A stretch of 64,000 nt of DNA from Sipunculus nudus (Eukaryota > Annelida > Sipuncula > Golfingiida > Sipunculidae). The translations under genes were made by a program, and so were the position numbers. The DNA lies in NCBI GenBank assembly GCA_026874595.1, contig CM049307.1, forward strand, positions 4,489,579 to 4,553,578, read 5' to 3'. Each line of letters begins with the position of its first letter. Position 1 is the first letter of the stretch. Positions 45,523 through 57,500 of this stretch are shown here, piece by piece. Below the pieces are notes generated by a model. The model was not told where the DNA came from and searched no databases. It saw nothing but the letters and a program-made list of their open reading frames with translations.

Positions 45523-45856
45523 TACGATGTGTAATATGTGGTGTATATGCACACCATCTTTGTAGAGAAATTATTTTATTGCTAAGTTACTTGCATATGT
45601 AAGGCATAATAAAAAAGAAAACATATTAAAACGCTTATTTTATTTATGTATTTTTCTTTGAGTTCTGTCAACAATAAATATGAATTTAATGAGTATTTTT
45701 TGCGTATTTCCTGTGTCAAATAAACTTATCGGCATGTACTTTCACTGTCATTATATTTAATATTATAATGGATTAATGACATATTTAATATGTTGCATAT
45801 ACTAGAAAATATATTTATTTATTGTAAGTTGATACAATGGAAAATATCGAGATATC
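45523..45856. other. AT-rich stretch with no recognised feature
   Basis: Past the partial 47-bp unit at its left edge, nothing was recognised. Confidence 0.4.
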
Positions 45857-45973
45857 CAGTGGCGGATCTAGAAATTCCAGAACCGGGGGCGCTAATATAT
45901 ATTATGTTTGCAGTTGATGAGTATTATTTAGTCCTGAAATTGTGCATTTTAATACACAAACACCGTACATTCA

Positions 45974-46027
<54 letters not shown>

Positions 46028-46290
46028 CAAAATATATTTTCAAGCTATGAAAATTATAAATATTTGTTTTTATTAAAGTTAAGGAAAAGCACATGAATGG
46101 GGAAGGCCATGGCCCACCCCATATTGAGAAACTTTTATATAGGTAATGTTAACAGGTCATTTTAAGGCATTTTTTCACCCGTAAAAAAGTATGAGGATTT
46201 TCTGTTCAGCAACTTATATTCTCTTAGATGTCATAGCATAATGTAGTCAAAGGGGTTCAAGATTTAATATCTATATTTCTTCAAACATGT
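45857..46290 (+). repeat. AGTGGCGGATC dispersed repeat
   Basis: CAGTGGCGGATCTAGAAATT, a GGGGGCGC motif, an (AT)n run (45982-46022), then a body with AGTATGAGGATTTTCTGTTC and AGGGGTTCAAGATTTAATAT. The same order of blocks occurs at 48275-48740, where the G runs are longer. Confidence 0.65.
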
Positions 46291-46407
46291 TGCAACATGT
46301 TGATGTCATTGATAAAAATGCCATTCCACGTATATAACTCGCAAAATATCATCCCTCAGATGTCATGCTCGGGGAAGCCTTTTATTAAACTTTGCATTCA
46401 TTTAAAC

Positions 46408-46541
46408 TGGCTTCTGTGGTCTAGGCAAGATTCAGGCAGTAAACGACAGATCGTGAGTTCGAGTAATGGTACCAGCAGAGGAGCCATCGGATATTCATTG
46501 TCGACCCCAACCCAGTGCGTCAACGGCTAACAGGAAGACGG
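46408..46541 (+). mobile_element. 5' part of a second tRNA-derived SINE, split by a transposon
   Basis: GGCTTCTGTGGTCTAGGCAA begins like the SINE at 38663 and carries a B-box-like GTGAGTTCGAGTAATG. The body breaks off at GGAAGACGG, where a 3.26-kb element is inserted, and resumes at 49811. It belongs to the same broad family as the intact copy but is clearly diverged. Confidence 0.6.
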
Positions 46542-47115
46542 CGGTGGTACTATTCACCGAGCTACACCAAGCGACAGCAAGAAACACCGAGCGACAGCAA
46601 GAAACACCGAACGACAGCAAGAAACACCGAGCGACAGCTTACACAGATCGTGTAACGCACGTAATTAAAACTGGAAATTGCACGAAAGCTGTACTGTATT
46701 TAGTTTTCGCTCGGTTATTGGAATATTTAGTAGCTCGCCCCGATATTTAGCTGTTTACACTTATATTTTATCATTTTCCTGGTCATTCAAATGAAGAGGG
46801 TACACACTAAAATCCTGGACCAAAGTGTATACTTGATCCTGATAACGCTTTTATATTAACTCGATATTAATATGAATAGATTACACTGAAAATTCATAAT
46901 TTCAAGTGTATTTATAAACATTACTCTCCCCCTTCTAAGAAACATATTTTGGTTCCGAATGAGCCGCGACCTGGGATCGTAATCATGTATAAAATGGGTT
47001 AAAGGAAACACAGCTCGGTCTCTGGCTTTAGTGTGTCCCAGCGAAGTGTTATTCAAGCGGTGGCAGGAACTATTTTAAGCATATTCTATTTTGAATTTAG
47101 AACAAATGAATTATA

Positions 47116-47287
47116 TCTTATCAAAGATTTAAAATGCGTTTGCATTTATGACATTAAACGCGCCAAGGAGTGAATAAAAATAAATGGCGAAATGATTAAT
47201 TTCTTATCAAAGATAAAAAATGCGTTTGCATTTATGACATTAAATGCGCCAAGGAGTGAATTGAAATAAATGGCCAAATACAAGCAA
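47116..47287 (+). repeat. 86-bp tandem duplication
   Basis: Two copies of a unit carrying TCTTATCAAAGAT..AAAATGC and ATGACATTAAACGCGCCAAG differ at about ten positions. They lie inside the 3.26-kb transposon. Confidence 0.8.
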
Positions 47288-47381
47288 ATTAACATTTGTA
47301 GTCCATGATCATAGCTAGCATATACTTTACATCTGTGATTAATTATTTATACTCATTTTATACTTATTTATATAAAGATGT

Positions 47382-47412
<31 letters not shown>

Positions 47413-47449
47413 ATATTATATATATATATTTAAAATATATATTATATAT

Positions 47450-47490
<41 letters not shown>
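47382..47490. repeat. Imperfect (AT)n tract
   Basis: AT runs broken by TTTA and AAAA interruptions. Confidence 0.9.
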
Positions 47491-48156
47491 TCTAATAATG
47501 GAATAATACCATATAAACAAAAGCATATAATTTGGGTATATACAACGGTTCTTTTTCCATTGTTTGTAGACAGGGTCGTCACCGACAGTATGAATAATGT
47601 GGCATATCAGCACTCCATCTGAATTACACAGTTGTATTTATTAAATAAATAGCACTTATTTGTATATACGCATTCCTAATATAATTTAGAAGAATTATGT
47701 TTATAAAATGTGAACATGAATGTGAAAAAAATGTGTCAGTAAAAACACTAAACTACACTTCTAACAATAAATGAACAAAGAAAATTTTATATATATATAT
47801 ATCTCCCCTTACGACACATGTGTGTTGTGCAGATGAAAGCACACACACACCAGAAAGTCTGGGCAATGCAGTTGAGTGAGTCTTTCATAATGAAATTCTG
47901 TTGGTGCTGCCAATGAGATTTTCCAGCCCTGTGAGAGACTGAAGCATGAAGATAAATGTATCGACCACTGGTTTCTTGATAAGGAGAGATTATGCAGATG
48001 TCACGTTGATTCACCAGATAGGAATTTCAGTTGCTAATTGAAACGTTGTGGGGCGGGATATCTGGCGATCAAATGACACTGTAATTGCAGGGATATCGTT
48101 CTTATGTATAAAGGATACTTATACTTTGCATAGGCCTAATAGGCCTATAGATGGAC

Positions 48157-48232
48157 CTTCGGTTCTCTCTCTTTCTCTCTCTCTCTCTGTCTGTTCGTCT
48201 GTTTGTCTCTTTCTCCCTCTCTCTCTCTTGCT
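48157..48232. repeat. CT-rich low-complexity tract
   Basis: (CT)n and TCTG/TTCT variants, directly followed by AAGGGGCGTAGCCAGGATTA, a terminus of the GGGGCGTAGCC family. Confidence 0.8.
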
Positions 48233-48235
48233 CAA

Positions 48236-48740
48236 GGGGCGTAGCCAGGATTAAGGGAGGGGAGGGGGCCATGATCAGTGGCGGCTCCAGAAATTCAAGG
48301 GCGGGGGGGGGGGGAGAGGGGCGTTAATATTTATTGGTATTATTAACTAAGTATTATATATATGTGTATATGTATTTATGTTTATAATATTATAATTAAT
48401 ATTATTATAATTATTTTTATTATTATTATTATCACTATACGTTTTATTCTTTAGAGTATAAAAAATATATATTTTTTTATTTACAATTATGAACCATGGT
48501 TTTATTTAAGGTTAATTCCAGGTACATGGGGAGGTTATGGGAAGGGGTATCCCCCCCCCCCATATTAGGGGAAATTATTTTGAATATGTAATATAAGAGG
48601 ACATTTTGAGGCAATTTTCACAAAAAATATATGAGAACTTTCTGTTCCTATCAAACTGTTCTCTTATGTCACTGCGTTATGTAATATATCTGCAGAGGGG
48701 TTCAATATTCAATATTTATATTTCTTCAAATTTAGGATAT
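48236..48740 (+). repeat. GGGGCGTAGCCAGG / CAGTGGCGGCTCC dispersed repeat
   Basis: Both termini types occur one after the other (48237 and 48275). They are followed by a G run, an AT-rich core, ATTATGAACCATGGTTTTAT and CCAGGTACATGGGGAGG, then AGAGGGGTTCAATATTCAAT. It is parallel to 45857-46290 and inverted relative to 28150-28560. Confidence 0.65.
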
Positions 48741-49810
48741 AAAATTTCAATCGTTTTCAAACAGGATGCGAAATGTTATGACAACACTTGCTTCCTGGCT
48801 CAGTCCTTATCAATAGATGATTAGCACCTCATCAGTAGGGCTAGTCTAGAGTCTGTCTCTTCTACATGCCCAGACTAAGACATAGTGCACCGGTAATGTT
48901 TAGAGAGCTGCACTGGACCAGCAGCACTACTTTTGTTGGTTAGTTCATGAATTTATCCCGCCACTTACTTTGTCAAGAACAACTTAAATGACATGACTGA
49001 AGTGCCAAATATTTGTCTAGCTTGTCAATTTTGTCTAAAAAAACTCGAACAACAAAGAAACATAGGATTCATGTAAGAGTCATAATAAGAACGTTGTCAC
49101 CACTTTTGACATTAAATGTAAGAAAATAGCCATCTTCCAATATATTCACCCTATGTGATCGAATACGTCTATAGAGCTAATATGACATTCTAAACTTACA
49201 TTTAACTCTTTATTTTATTATATTTCTGGTGTGGCAAAAAGCATTCTTTATTTCTACTTCCCGCGCGGGGGGGGGGGGGGGTGGAAATGAGAACTTCGTT
49301 ATAATAATCACAACTTAATTAGCCGGGATCTTAGTCTGCTGCTACTGCTACCATATTTCTACTACAATGTGATGGGCCACTATTAGAGTTAATGCATTCC
49401 GACTGACAGGTGCCTAATGCCCCTACATAGAGCTATTGAGGTATAATAACCTGTAGTTCAAAATAAACATAATGACACTTAATGAGTTAATCTAGTTATT
49501 ATCTTATTATTGTGCCTGTTCTGTGGTTATTTTACTTTTTTAGGCCAATTGAGTGCAAGTCATATAGACTCTGCATTTGCAGTTGTTAGGCCTGAGGCGA
49601 AGCCTACCCTGACGTCGCGCATCAGCCTTGATCTTGGTTTTGTTCTATACTACAGTCTATGACCATGTAAACGGTAAAATATGGCACCTTAAATACGCAA
49701 ATTTGGGTAAAACAATCAGTCTAAGCTGTCGCTCGGTGTTTCTTGCTGTCGCTCGGTGTTTCTTGCTATCGCTCGGTGTAGCTCGGTGAATAGTCCCACC
49801 CGGAAGACGG

Positions 49811-49868
49811 AGCCTCACTCACAAAATAATGCCATATAGGGGTTCCTCAGTGTTATGAACCAGGAGAG
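49811..49868 (+). mobile_element. 3' part of the split tRNA-derived SINE
   Basis: CTCACTCACAAAATAATGCC then GGGGTTCCTCAGTGTTATGA matches the 3' body of the intact SINE at about 38817-38870. It follows directly after the right copy of the 9-bp duplication, as expected if it was once joined to 46541. Confidence 0.65.
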
Positions 49869-52800
49869 TATAATAATGAAAAGACTCCCTCTCTCATTAC
49901 AGAAATATTCGGATGTTGTCTTAAAGGAGTTAATCACACAGCTGTTCATTAATATTCTTAACTTATGAATAAGGAAAGTAATAAAATGAATAATGTAATA
50001 ATTCAATTGTGCTAAATGAAAATTAATCACGAAAAATGTCAAAAGAAATAGATAACATGAGATGTGTCACAGCTGAACGGGTGGAGGGGGGGGGGAGGTC
50101 CGCCACTGACGGTATCTGTCACAATATCGCATATATCGCAACATATTGCAATACGAAAATTGAAGGTGAAACCCAGCACTACTGACAATGTGTAAAGCCA
50201 ATAAGACTTGCTTTGCTTATATGGTTATCCTTAGGACTGTTACTGTCATATAGCGGAAAATTAAGTAAAAAAAAAATAATTTATGGTAAATCGCGTGATT
50301 GACCGTTATACTTTGGTACATGAACCAACATTTCCAGACGCAGTCGCGCCTAACGAGGCATAGAATTACGTTTAATTGCTAATTAACTGTCAAACAGGTC
50401 TTATTAAATCAAAGGACTGTGAAAATCATAACAAAGGTCAGATTTTTCAGGATGGATTGTCAAGAATCTTTGTTTACTTTTTAATTTTGAATAAGATTAA
50501 TTAAATCATAAGACTGGTGGCAACGTCTTTCTTCATATGTATACACATTTTAATTATATTGTTGAGAACAACATTTTTTGTTTTATCAGGGCAAATTGAA
50601 AACGGTAACGTTATAGACACACCGTCTTAGCTTAAAGACATAAAGGGATTTCTCATGAGACATGAATTAAAATTGATGTGGCTTTTATTTTCTGTGTTAG
50701 GTGGCAACGACATAGGTTTTAGTAGCTCAGAAAGTAAGGGGTTTGCCCATAGCAAAGCATACATTCCAACCACCAAGTAGGATATACTTAACTTGAAAAC
50801 AGGTTTATGGTTATTCTCATTCTTCCCGAGATAACGATGATTGTGAATGTGTAATGATTCTTTTTCTTCTCGGGACAAACAAATGTTACTAAATGTTGAG
50901 ACTGGCTTTAATATATATATATATATATATAATTTGTAAATGCTATTTCGTGCATTGTACAAGTTGCCAAATGAACATTCAGGATGTGTACATGAGCGTT
51001 TGTATAAAGAATATTGCCTGTTTGGAGAGTAAAAAATATGGGGAAACCCCTCTTCTGGAAGTTACAAAGGAGTTGATTATAAGGTCAAAAGCATCATAAA
51101 ACCACTAACAGTATTATATTATAATTTATATTATGAAGGCGCTGTCTGTTGTAATAATTTCAAGCTGTGGGATAAATGTATCACACGTCTATAATATCCT
51201 TTCTCACTCAGCTAATTCCACTTGTTGACTCGTGGCATTTATTATCGAATAATTATTTCCCAGTCATACTGAGAAATTACCCATTTTCCATGTTTTCTAA
51301 ATTTAAATATTTCCCATGAAGTTATTACGAGAATTCCCCATTTTCTCTGGATATATTGGTATTCCCATTTCCCCCAGGACGAACGAGATTTCTCATTGTT
51401 TTTCAGGAGAAGAAATCGATTCAGAATTCGCACTTTTCTGGGCTTGGAAGAATCAAAATTGTACACGTTTGTCCTGCGAAGATTCTGAGAATTGTACACG
51501 TTTGTCCTGCAAAGATTCTGTATCTCCCACGCAGAATCGAATCTTATAACCTTCAATATAAATATATGTATTTGGTTTTCGACCTGAATTTGTTCCTCCT
51601 TTATAACTGCTTGGTTTCGATTGTTTAAGTTACATAAAGATATAAATAAGCTGATATAATGCGCTTCCCCGTTGAGGTGGAGGGTCGGCCGGCCTGTGTG
51701 ATTCTTCATGGCCTCGGCCTACACGTTCTCAGTGGCGGCGATTGTTCGGTCTTTACTAATAACCCAGTCCAGACTGTTTGTAAGATCTGTTATAAATATA
51801 AAGTGTCTGATATGAAAGGTATAGGTGGGATGCCACATGGTTGTTTGTGTTTCGCTCATTTCCTCGTAAACCACAATGATGCCACAACAAAATAAATAAA
51901 TATCTTTGATGAACTGCTGTCTGCATCAGTGGATATGTGGGATGACGTAAGGGCTACACAGGAACACACCTGGCCTGACCACAGAGTGAAGCCTAATTTT
52001 TATTCATTTTTAAGTTTTCAGTTTTCTTTATTATATACCACGATATTGTAAACCCATATGGCAACCAGTCGAAGCGGGACGCTATACGAAATGTTTTAAA
52101 ATGTATACTGCAGGCGTTTAGAGAGGAAAACGGCATATTTTGGGTAACTAGGCAGTATTAGACACTCAAATTAACGAGAAGCAATTTGTTTACAGTAAGA
52201 TATGCCAAAACGACAGTTTGGGGAGTGTTCCCCACGTGTTTATTATATAACCTACCCCCCCCCCCCCCCCCCTTCATTGAGTCAAGTGCCTATAGCCTTG
52301 ATGTGACATTAGCTAAACTGCTTTATATTGGAATGATCGGTAAGTATCGGAGTAAAGTCGGGAAGTGACGACATGATTGCGCAGACATCTGGAATTTTTT
52401 TATATGCTTTGAACACTCCGATCTAGAAGACATCGGGAGAACACGGCGATGACATATAGATAAATACATTACAGATGTTTTCCGAGTTACGCTGATTTAT
52501 TCCGATGTTGCTCCGAGGTCTCCGACGTGTCCCCGATGTTAGCGAAGTAAAAAAAAAAACAGGTCATGCTGGATTATTTGTTTTACGTCATCGGGATATC
52601 GTTGCGACCTGAGTGACATTGAGAGGAAATCTGAACATCAAATCGGATCACATTTGTTTAACCTCAGCTTTTATTATTATTATATTATCTATATGTGAAA
52701 AAGCCTTTTAGCTCTTTACTTAAAACATACCTGTAAACCCTGCATGGGCCCTTCTTACCACAGAGGAATAAAGGAGAGATTCTTTGTCACAAGGAAATGG

Positions 52801-54550
52801 TGTACCAGTACACCTGTCTCACCAAATTTATTGTCCTAATGACAGCATTTTTCAAAAAATTTTTTTTGTATATTTCTATATATTGTATATTTTCCGATTA
52901 AAATTTAACGGTAAGTACATTGTTTGTTTCAGTCATAGGCTACTCTAAACGGTTCTCATGTTGAATATATGTATAAGAAGTCTTTATGTTTAACTACAAA
53001 ATATCTTTATGAAACTTAAATTGACCACTTTGTCTGTTTTAGCATATTTCTTTTTTCTTTTTTTTTGCGTTAATTTACATTAACTAGGTTACAATGCATT
53101 GGGTAATCAAAGCCAAACACTGATCAATAATTGAACCGGGAAAGAAATAATGGACCAATTTCAACTTTTGAATTTATAGTCATTTTTATTTTTTTTTATC
53201 TATATATACCCACACTCTTAACAGTAATATCCATGAACCCATGAAACAGTAAAAACTATTGTTTAACAAGAAATTCTTCGTATATCTTATAATAAAACAG
53301 CGCCATAATACATGAGAACATTGACTTATTACTTGGTCTACATAAATGCTTAAAGCATAATATTAATGTTCATCTTAGCATCGAGTGAACAGAATTAAAA
53401 AAATAATAATAAATATGCCTCTCCGACTGCAGAATATTTTATTGCAAAAATCGGAAGGAAATAATCGATGATCGAATCGATCTAAGGCCTTGAATTTACA
53501 ATGAAATGGTGCTGAAGAAGCGATTCCACGAATCTCAACGTACGGTTTAGAACTATCACAGAAGAAGAACTGAGAAAATACTTCGGGGGGGGGGAGGGGG
53601 GCAGAGGAAGAAAAGCATATGGGATACCCCCACATGAAAACTATTTAGAAGAGAGAAGCATTAACCCTCTTTTGACTTTCTTGTCCTTGCACTATCCATC
53701 AAAAGCCGCTAACAGACAGGTAACAAAGCGACCGGGTACCCAGAGTTCACGAACTACTAGCTAGTACTATTGCTACACTAGCATGTCAAGAGATGGTCAC
53801 TTTTCACAGATATGATCAATTACGCACTAGTTGGTGTAACGCATCCTAACTAAGCACAATACAGGCCAGAAAACATATGCTCCCAGTGCACTGCAGGGAA
53901 TCCTCGGCAGCTGCTGTCTTTTATAAGTGATGGTGCCGGGATCTCATTTATTAGGGCGCGGTCTCAGCTGTGTTCTTCCACCAATAAAGAAGTTTCACGT
54001 ATTACCAGATGATTAGTCGGGACGGCGCCAATGAAGTCCGGCCTGTTTTTGTTACAGTTGAATCCGAGAAAGGGGACTCAGCCGCTGTGGATCTGTTTAA
54101 ATACTCTTTTCAAATGTTTGCGTTTTTCTATTCTTAAACTTAAGCGTTGCTGCAAAAATTCTGCTTCCTGTCATCCCTCGTCCTTCGTTTGGTGAAACGT
54201 TTAGTATACACTCCAAATTACCAAACCGTTTGGGTACCAGGAATCTCCTCACTTTTAACTCGCAAAACTTAAACAGGCGAAATCGGCGAAACTTTTACAT
54301 ACTATTTTTATAGCAGGTTTTCGTTTTAGTTTAGCCGAAATCACCTCTAAATAATTACATTGGCAAAATTGCTAGAAAAAAAGCTGCCATGATAAGAGTT
54401 CTTTTTATTCTTATAACAAATGTTACTTTTGGTGTTGTGTATGCAACGCATCAGTATAAAAGTTTACATATTAAAAAGTCTCTAGGTAGGAGTTACAATT
54501 TTGACAAAGCTTATTATCACAGTATAGCTTAAGGAGAGACAAGTACCTAG
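49869..54550. other. Mostly unique AT-rich stretch with minor repeats
   Basis: Seen here are a GGTCCGCCACTG fragment with G run (50083-50116), (AT)n (50910-50931), a 33-bp duplication (units start at 51458 and 51491; TTGTACACGTTTGTCCTGC) and homopolymers of C (52255-52272) and G (53585-53601). Open frames such as 51242-51709 (-) and 51659-51895 (+) match no family I recognise and lack splice or start support. Confidence 0.45.
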
Positions 54551-57500
54551 CTGTCCTCCCGCCTCCCGTGTCTTTGGATACCTTATAGGACTAGTAAAAC
54601 ACCGATACCCTGTGCTCCCGCCTCCCGTGTCTATGGATACATTATAAGACTAGTGAAACACCAGTACCCTGTCCTCCCGCCTTCCGTGTCTTTGGACACC
54701 TAAAGCTGTGTTTCCATGTATCCGCAAAAAAACGTATCCGCAAAAGACGTACGTACGTTCTATAGTGCGCAATCCGCATAAACTTTTTCCATAAGTACGT
54801 ACGTTTTTCTTGCGGATACCCTTTAACGTGCCTCTTTTTTAACTGCAAGGACGACAGGCAGGAAGAAGGTCAATATGTCTCATCACACCCGGCGCCGGAG
54901 CACTGTTGGGAAATGTAGGCATTTTTGCCATCCGTAAAACGGATGAATCGCTCACCGATCCGTTTCGATGCTGTCCGTTTTTGCGGATACGTTTGCGGAG
55001 CACGTTAAAACGTACATATGGAAACAGTTCATCTTAAAAAGAGGGATCCGATTTTTTGCGTACGAGACGTATGTGATTTACGGATGAATGGAAACACAGC
55101 TTTATAGGACTAGTAAAACACCGGTACCCTGTCCTCCCGCCTCCCGTGTCTTTGGATACATTATAAGACTAGTGAAACACCGGTACCCTGTCCTCCCGCC
55201 TCCCGTGTCTTTGGATACATTATAAGACTAGTGAAACACCGGTACCCTGTCCTCCCGCCTCCCGTGTCTTTGGATACATTATAAGACTAGTGAAACACCG
55301 GTACCCTGTCCTCCCGCCTCCCGTGTCTTTGGATACATTATAAGACTAGTGAAACACCGGTATCTTCTCCTCCTGCCTTCCGTGTCTTTGGATACATTAT
55401 AAGACTAGTGAAACACCGGTACCCTGTCCTCCCGCCTCCCGTGTCTTTGGATACATTATAAGACTAGTGAAACACCGGTATCTTCTCCTCCCGCCTCCCG
55501 TGTCTTTGGATACATTATAAGACTAGTGAAACACCGGTATCTTCTCCCCCCGCCTCCCGTGTCTCTGGATACATTATAAGTCTAGTGAAACACCGGTACC
55601 CTGTCCTCCCGCCTCCCGTGTCTTTGGATACATTATAAGACTAGTGAAACACCGGTACCCTGTCCTCCCGCCTCCCGTGTCTTTGGATACATTATAAGAC
55701 TAGTGAAACACCGGTATCTTCTCCTCCTGCCTTCCGTGTCTTTGGATACATTATAAGACTAGTGAAACACCGGTATCCTGTCCTCCCGCCTCCCGTGTCT
55801 TTGGATACATTATAAGACTAGTAAAACACCGGTACCCTGTCCTCCCGCCTCCCGTGTCTTTGGATACATTATAAGACTAGTGAAACACCGGTATCTTCTC
55901 CTCCCGCCTATCGTGTCTTTGGATACATTATAAGACTAGTGAAACACCGGTACCCTGTCCTCCCGCCTCCCGTGTCTTTGGATACATTATAAGACTAGTG
56001 AAACACCGGTATCTTCTCCTCCCGCCTCCCGTGTCTTTGGATACATTATAAGACTAGTGAAACACCGGTACCCTGTCCTCCCGCCTCCCGTGTCTTTGGA
56101 TACATTATAAGACTAGTGAAACACCGGTACCCTGTCCTCCCGCCTCCCGTGTCTTTTGATACATTATAAGACTAGTGAAACACCGGTACCCTGTCCTCCC
56201 GCCTCCCGTGTCTTTGGATACATTATAAGACTAGTGAAACACCGGTATCTTCTCCTCCTGCCTTCCGTGTCTTTGGATACATTATAAGACTAGTGAAACA
56301 CCGGTATCTTCTCCTCCCGCCTCCCGTGTCTTTGAATACATTATAAGACTAGTCACCGGTACCCTGTCCTCCCGCCTCCCGTGTCTTTGGATACATTATA
56401 AGACTAGTGAAACACCGGTACCCTGTCCTCCCGCCTCCCGTGTCTTTGGATACATTATAAGACTAGTGAAACACCGGTACCCTATCCTCCCGCCTCCCGT
56501 GTCTTTGGATACATTATAAGACTAGTGAAACACCGGTATCTTCTCCTCCTGCCTTCCGTGTCTTTGGATACATTATAAGACTAGTGAAACACCGGTACCC
56601 TGTCCTCCCGCCTCCCGTGTCTTTGGATACATTATAAGACTAGTGAAACACCGGTACCCTGTCCTCCCGCCTCCCGTGTCTTTGGATACATTATAAGACT
56701 AGTGAAACACTGGTACCCTGTCCTCCCGCCTCCCGTGTCTTTGGATACATTATAAGACTAGTGAAACACCGGTACCCTGTCCTCCCGCCTCCCATGTCTT
56801 TGGATACATTATAAGACTAGTGAAACACCGGTACCCTGTCCTCCCGCCTTCCGTGTCTTTGGATACATTATAAGTCTAGTGAAACACCGGTACCCTGTCC
56901 TCCCGCCTCCCGTGTCTTTGGATACATTATAAGACTAGTGAAACACCGGTACCCTGTCCTCCCGCCTCCCGTGTCTTTGGATACATTATAAGACTAGTGA
57001 AACACCGGTAACCTGTCCTCCCGCCTCCCGTGTCTTTGGATACATTATAAGACTAGTAAAACACCGGTATCTTCTCCTCCTGCCTTCCGTGTCTTTGGAT
57101 ACATTATAAGACTAGTGAAACACCGGTACCCTGTCCTCCCGCCTTCCGTGTCTTTGGATACATTATAAGTCTAGTGAAACACCGGTACCCTGTCCTCCCG
57201 CCTCCCGTGTCTTTGGATACATTATAAGACTAGTGAAACACCGGTATCTTCTCCTCCTGCCTTCCGTGTCTTTGGATACATTATAAGACTAGTGAAACAC
57301 CGGTACCCTGTCCTCCCGCCTTCCGTGTCTTTGGATACATTATAAGTCTAGTGAAACACCGGTACCCTGTCCTCCCGCCTCCCGTGTCTTTGGATACATT
57401 ATAAGACTAGTGAAACACCGGTACCCTGTCCTCCCGCCTTCCGTGTCTTTGGATACATTATAAGTCTAGTGAAACACCGGTACCCTGTCCTCCCGCCTCC

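Larger units (their letters stand above)
46542..49801. mobile_element. 3.26-kb TIR transposon with 9-bp target duplication, inserted in a SINE
   Basis: Identical direct repeats GGAAGACGG flank it (46533-46541 and 49802-49810). The termini are inverted repeats of about 95 bp: left CGGTGGTACTATTCACCGAG, right (reverse-complemented) GGGTGGGACTATTCACCGAG. Both continue into 3-4 tandem copies of a 20-bp unit, AGCGACAGCAAGAAACACCG. A 9-bp duplication with long TIRs is typical of Mutator-like elements (known), so that assignment is favoured. No transposase frame survives. The interior holds an 86-bp tandem duplication, (AT)n, a CT-rich tract and a nested AGTGGCGG-type repeat. Confidence 0.8.

Noticed and set aside
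51242-51709. 155-codon minus-strand frame, the longest in the window.
   Set aside because: AT-rich composition, a 33-bp direct duplication inside, no recognisable domain and no splice or promoter support. Best explained as a chance frame.
51659-51895. Plus-strand 78-codon frame with GC-richer codons (FPVEVEGRPACVILHGLG), which could be a first exon.
   Set aside because: No recognisable protein and no clear donor or partner exon. The opposite strand is equally open over the same bases.
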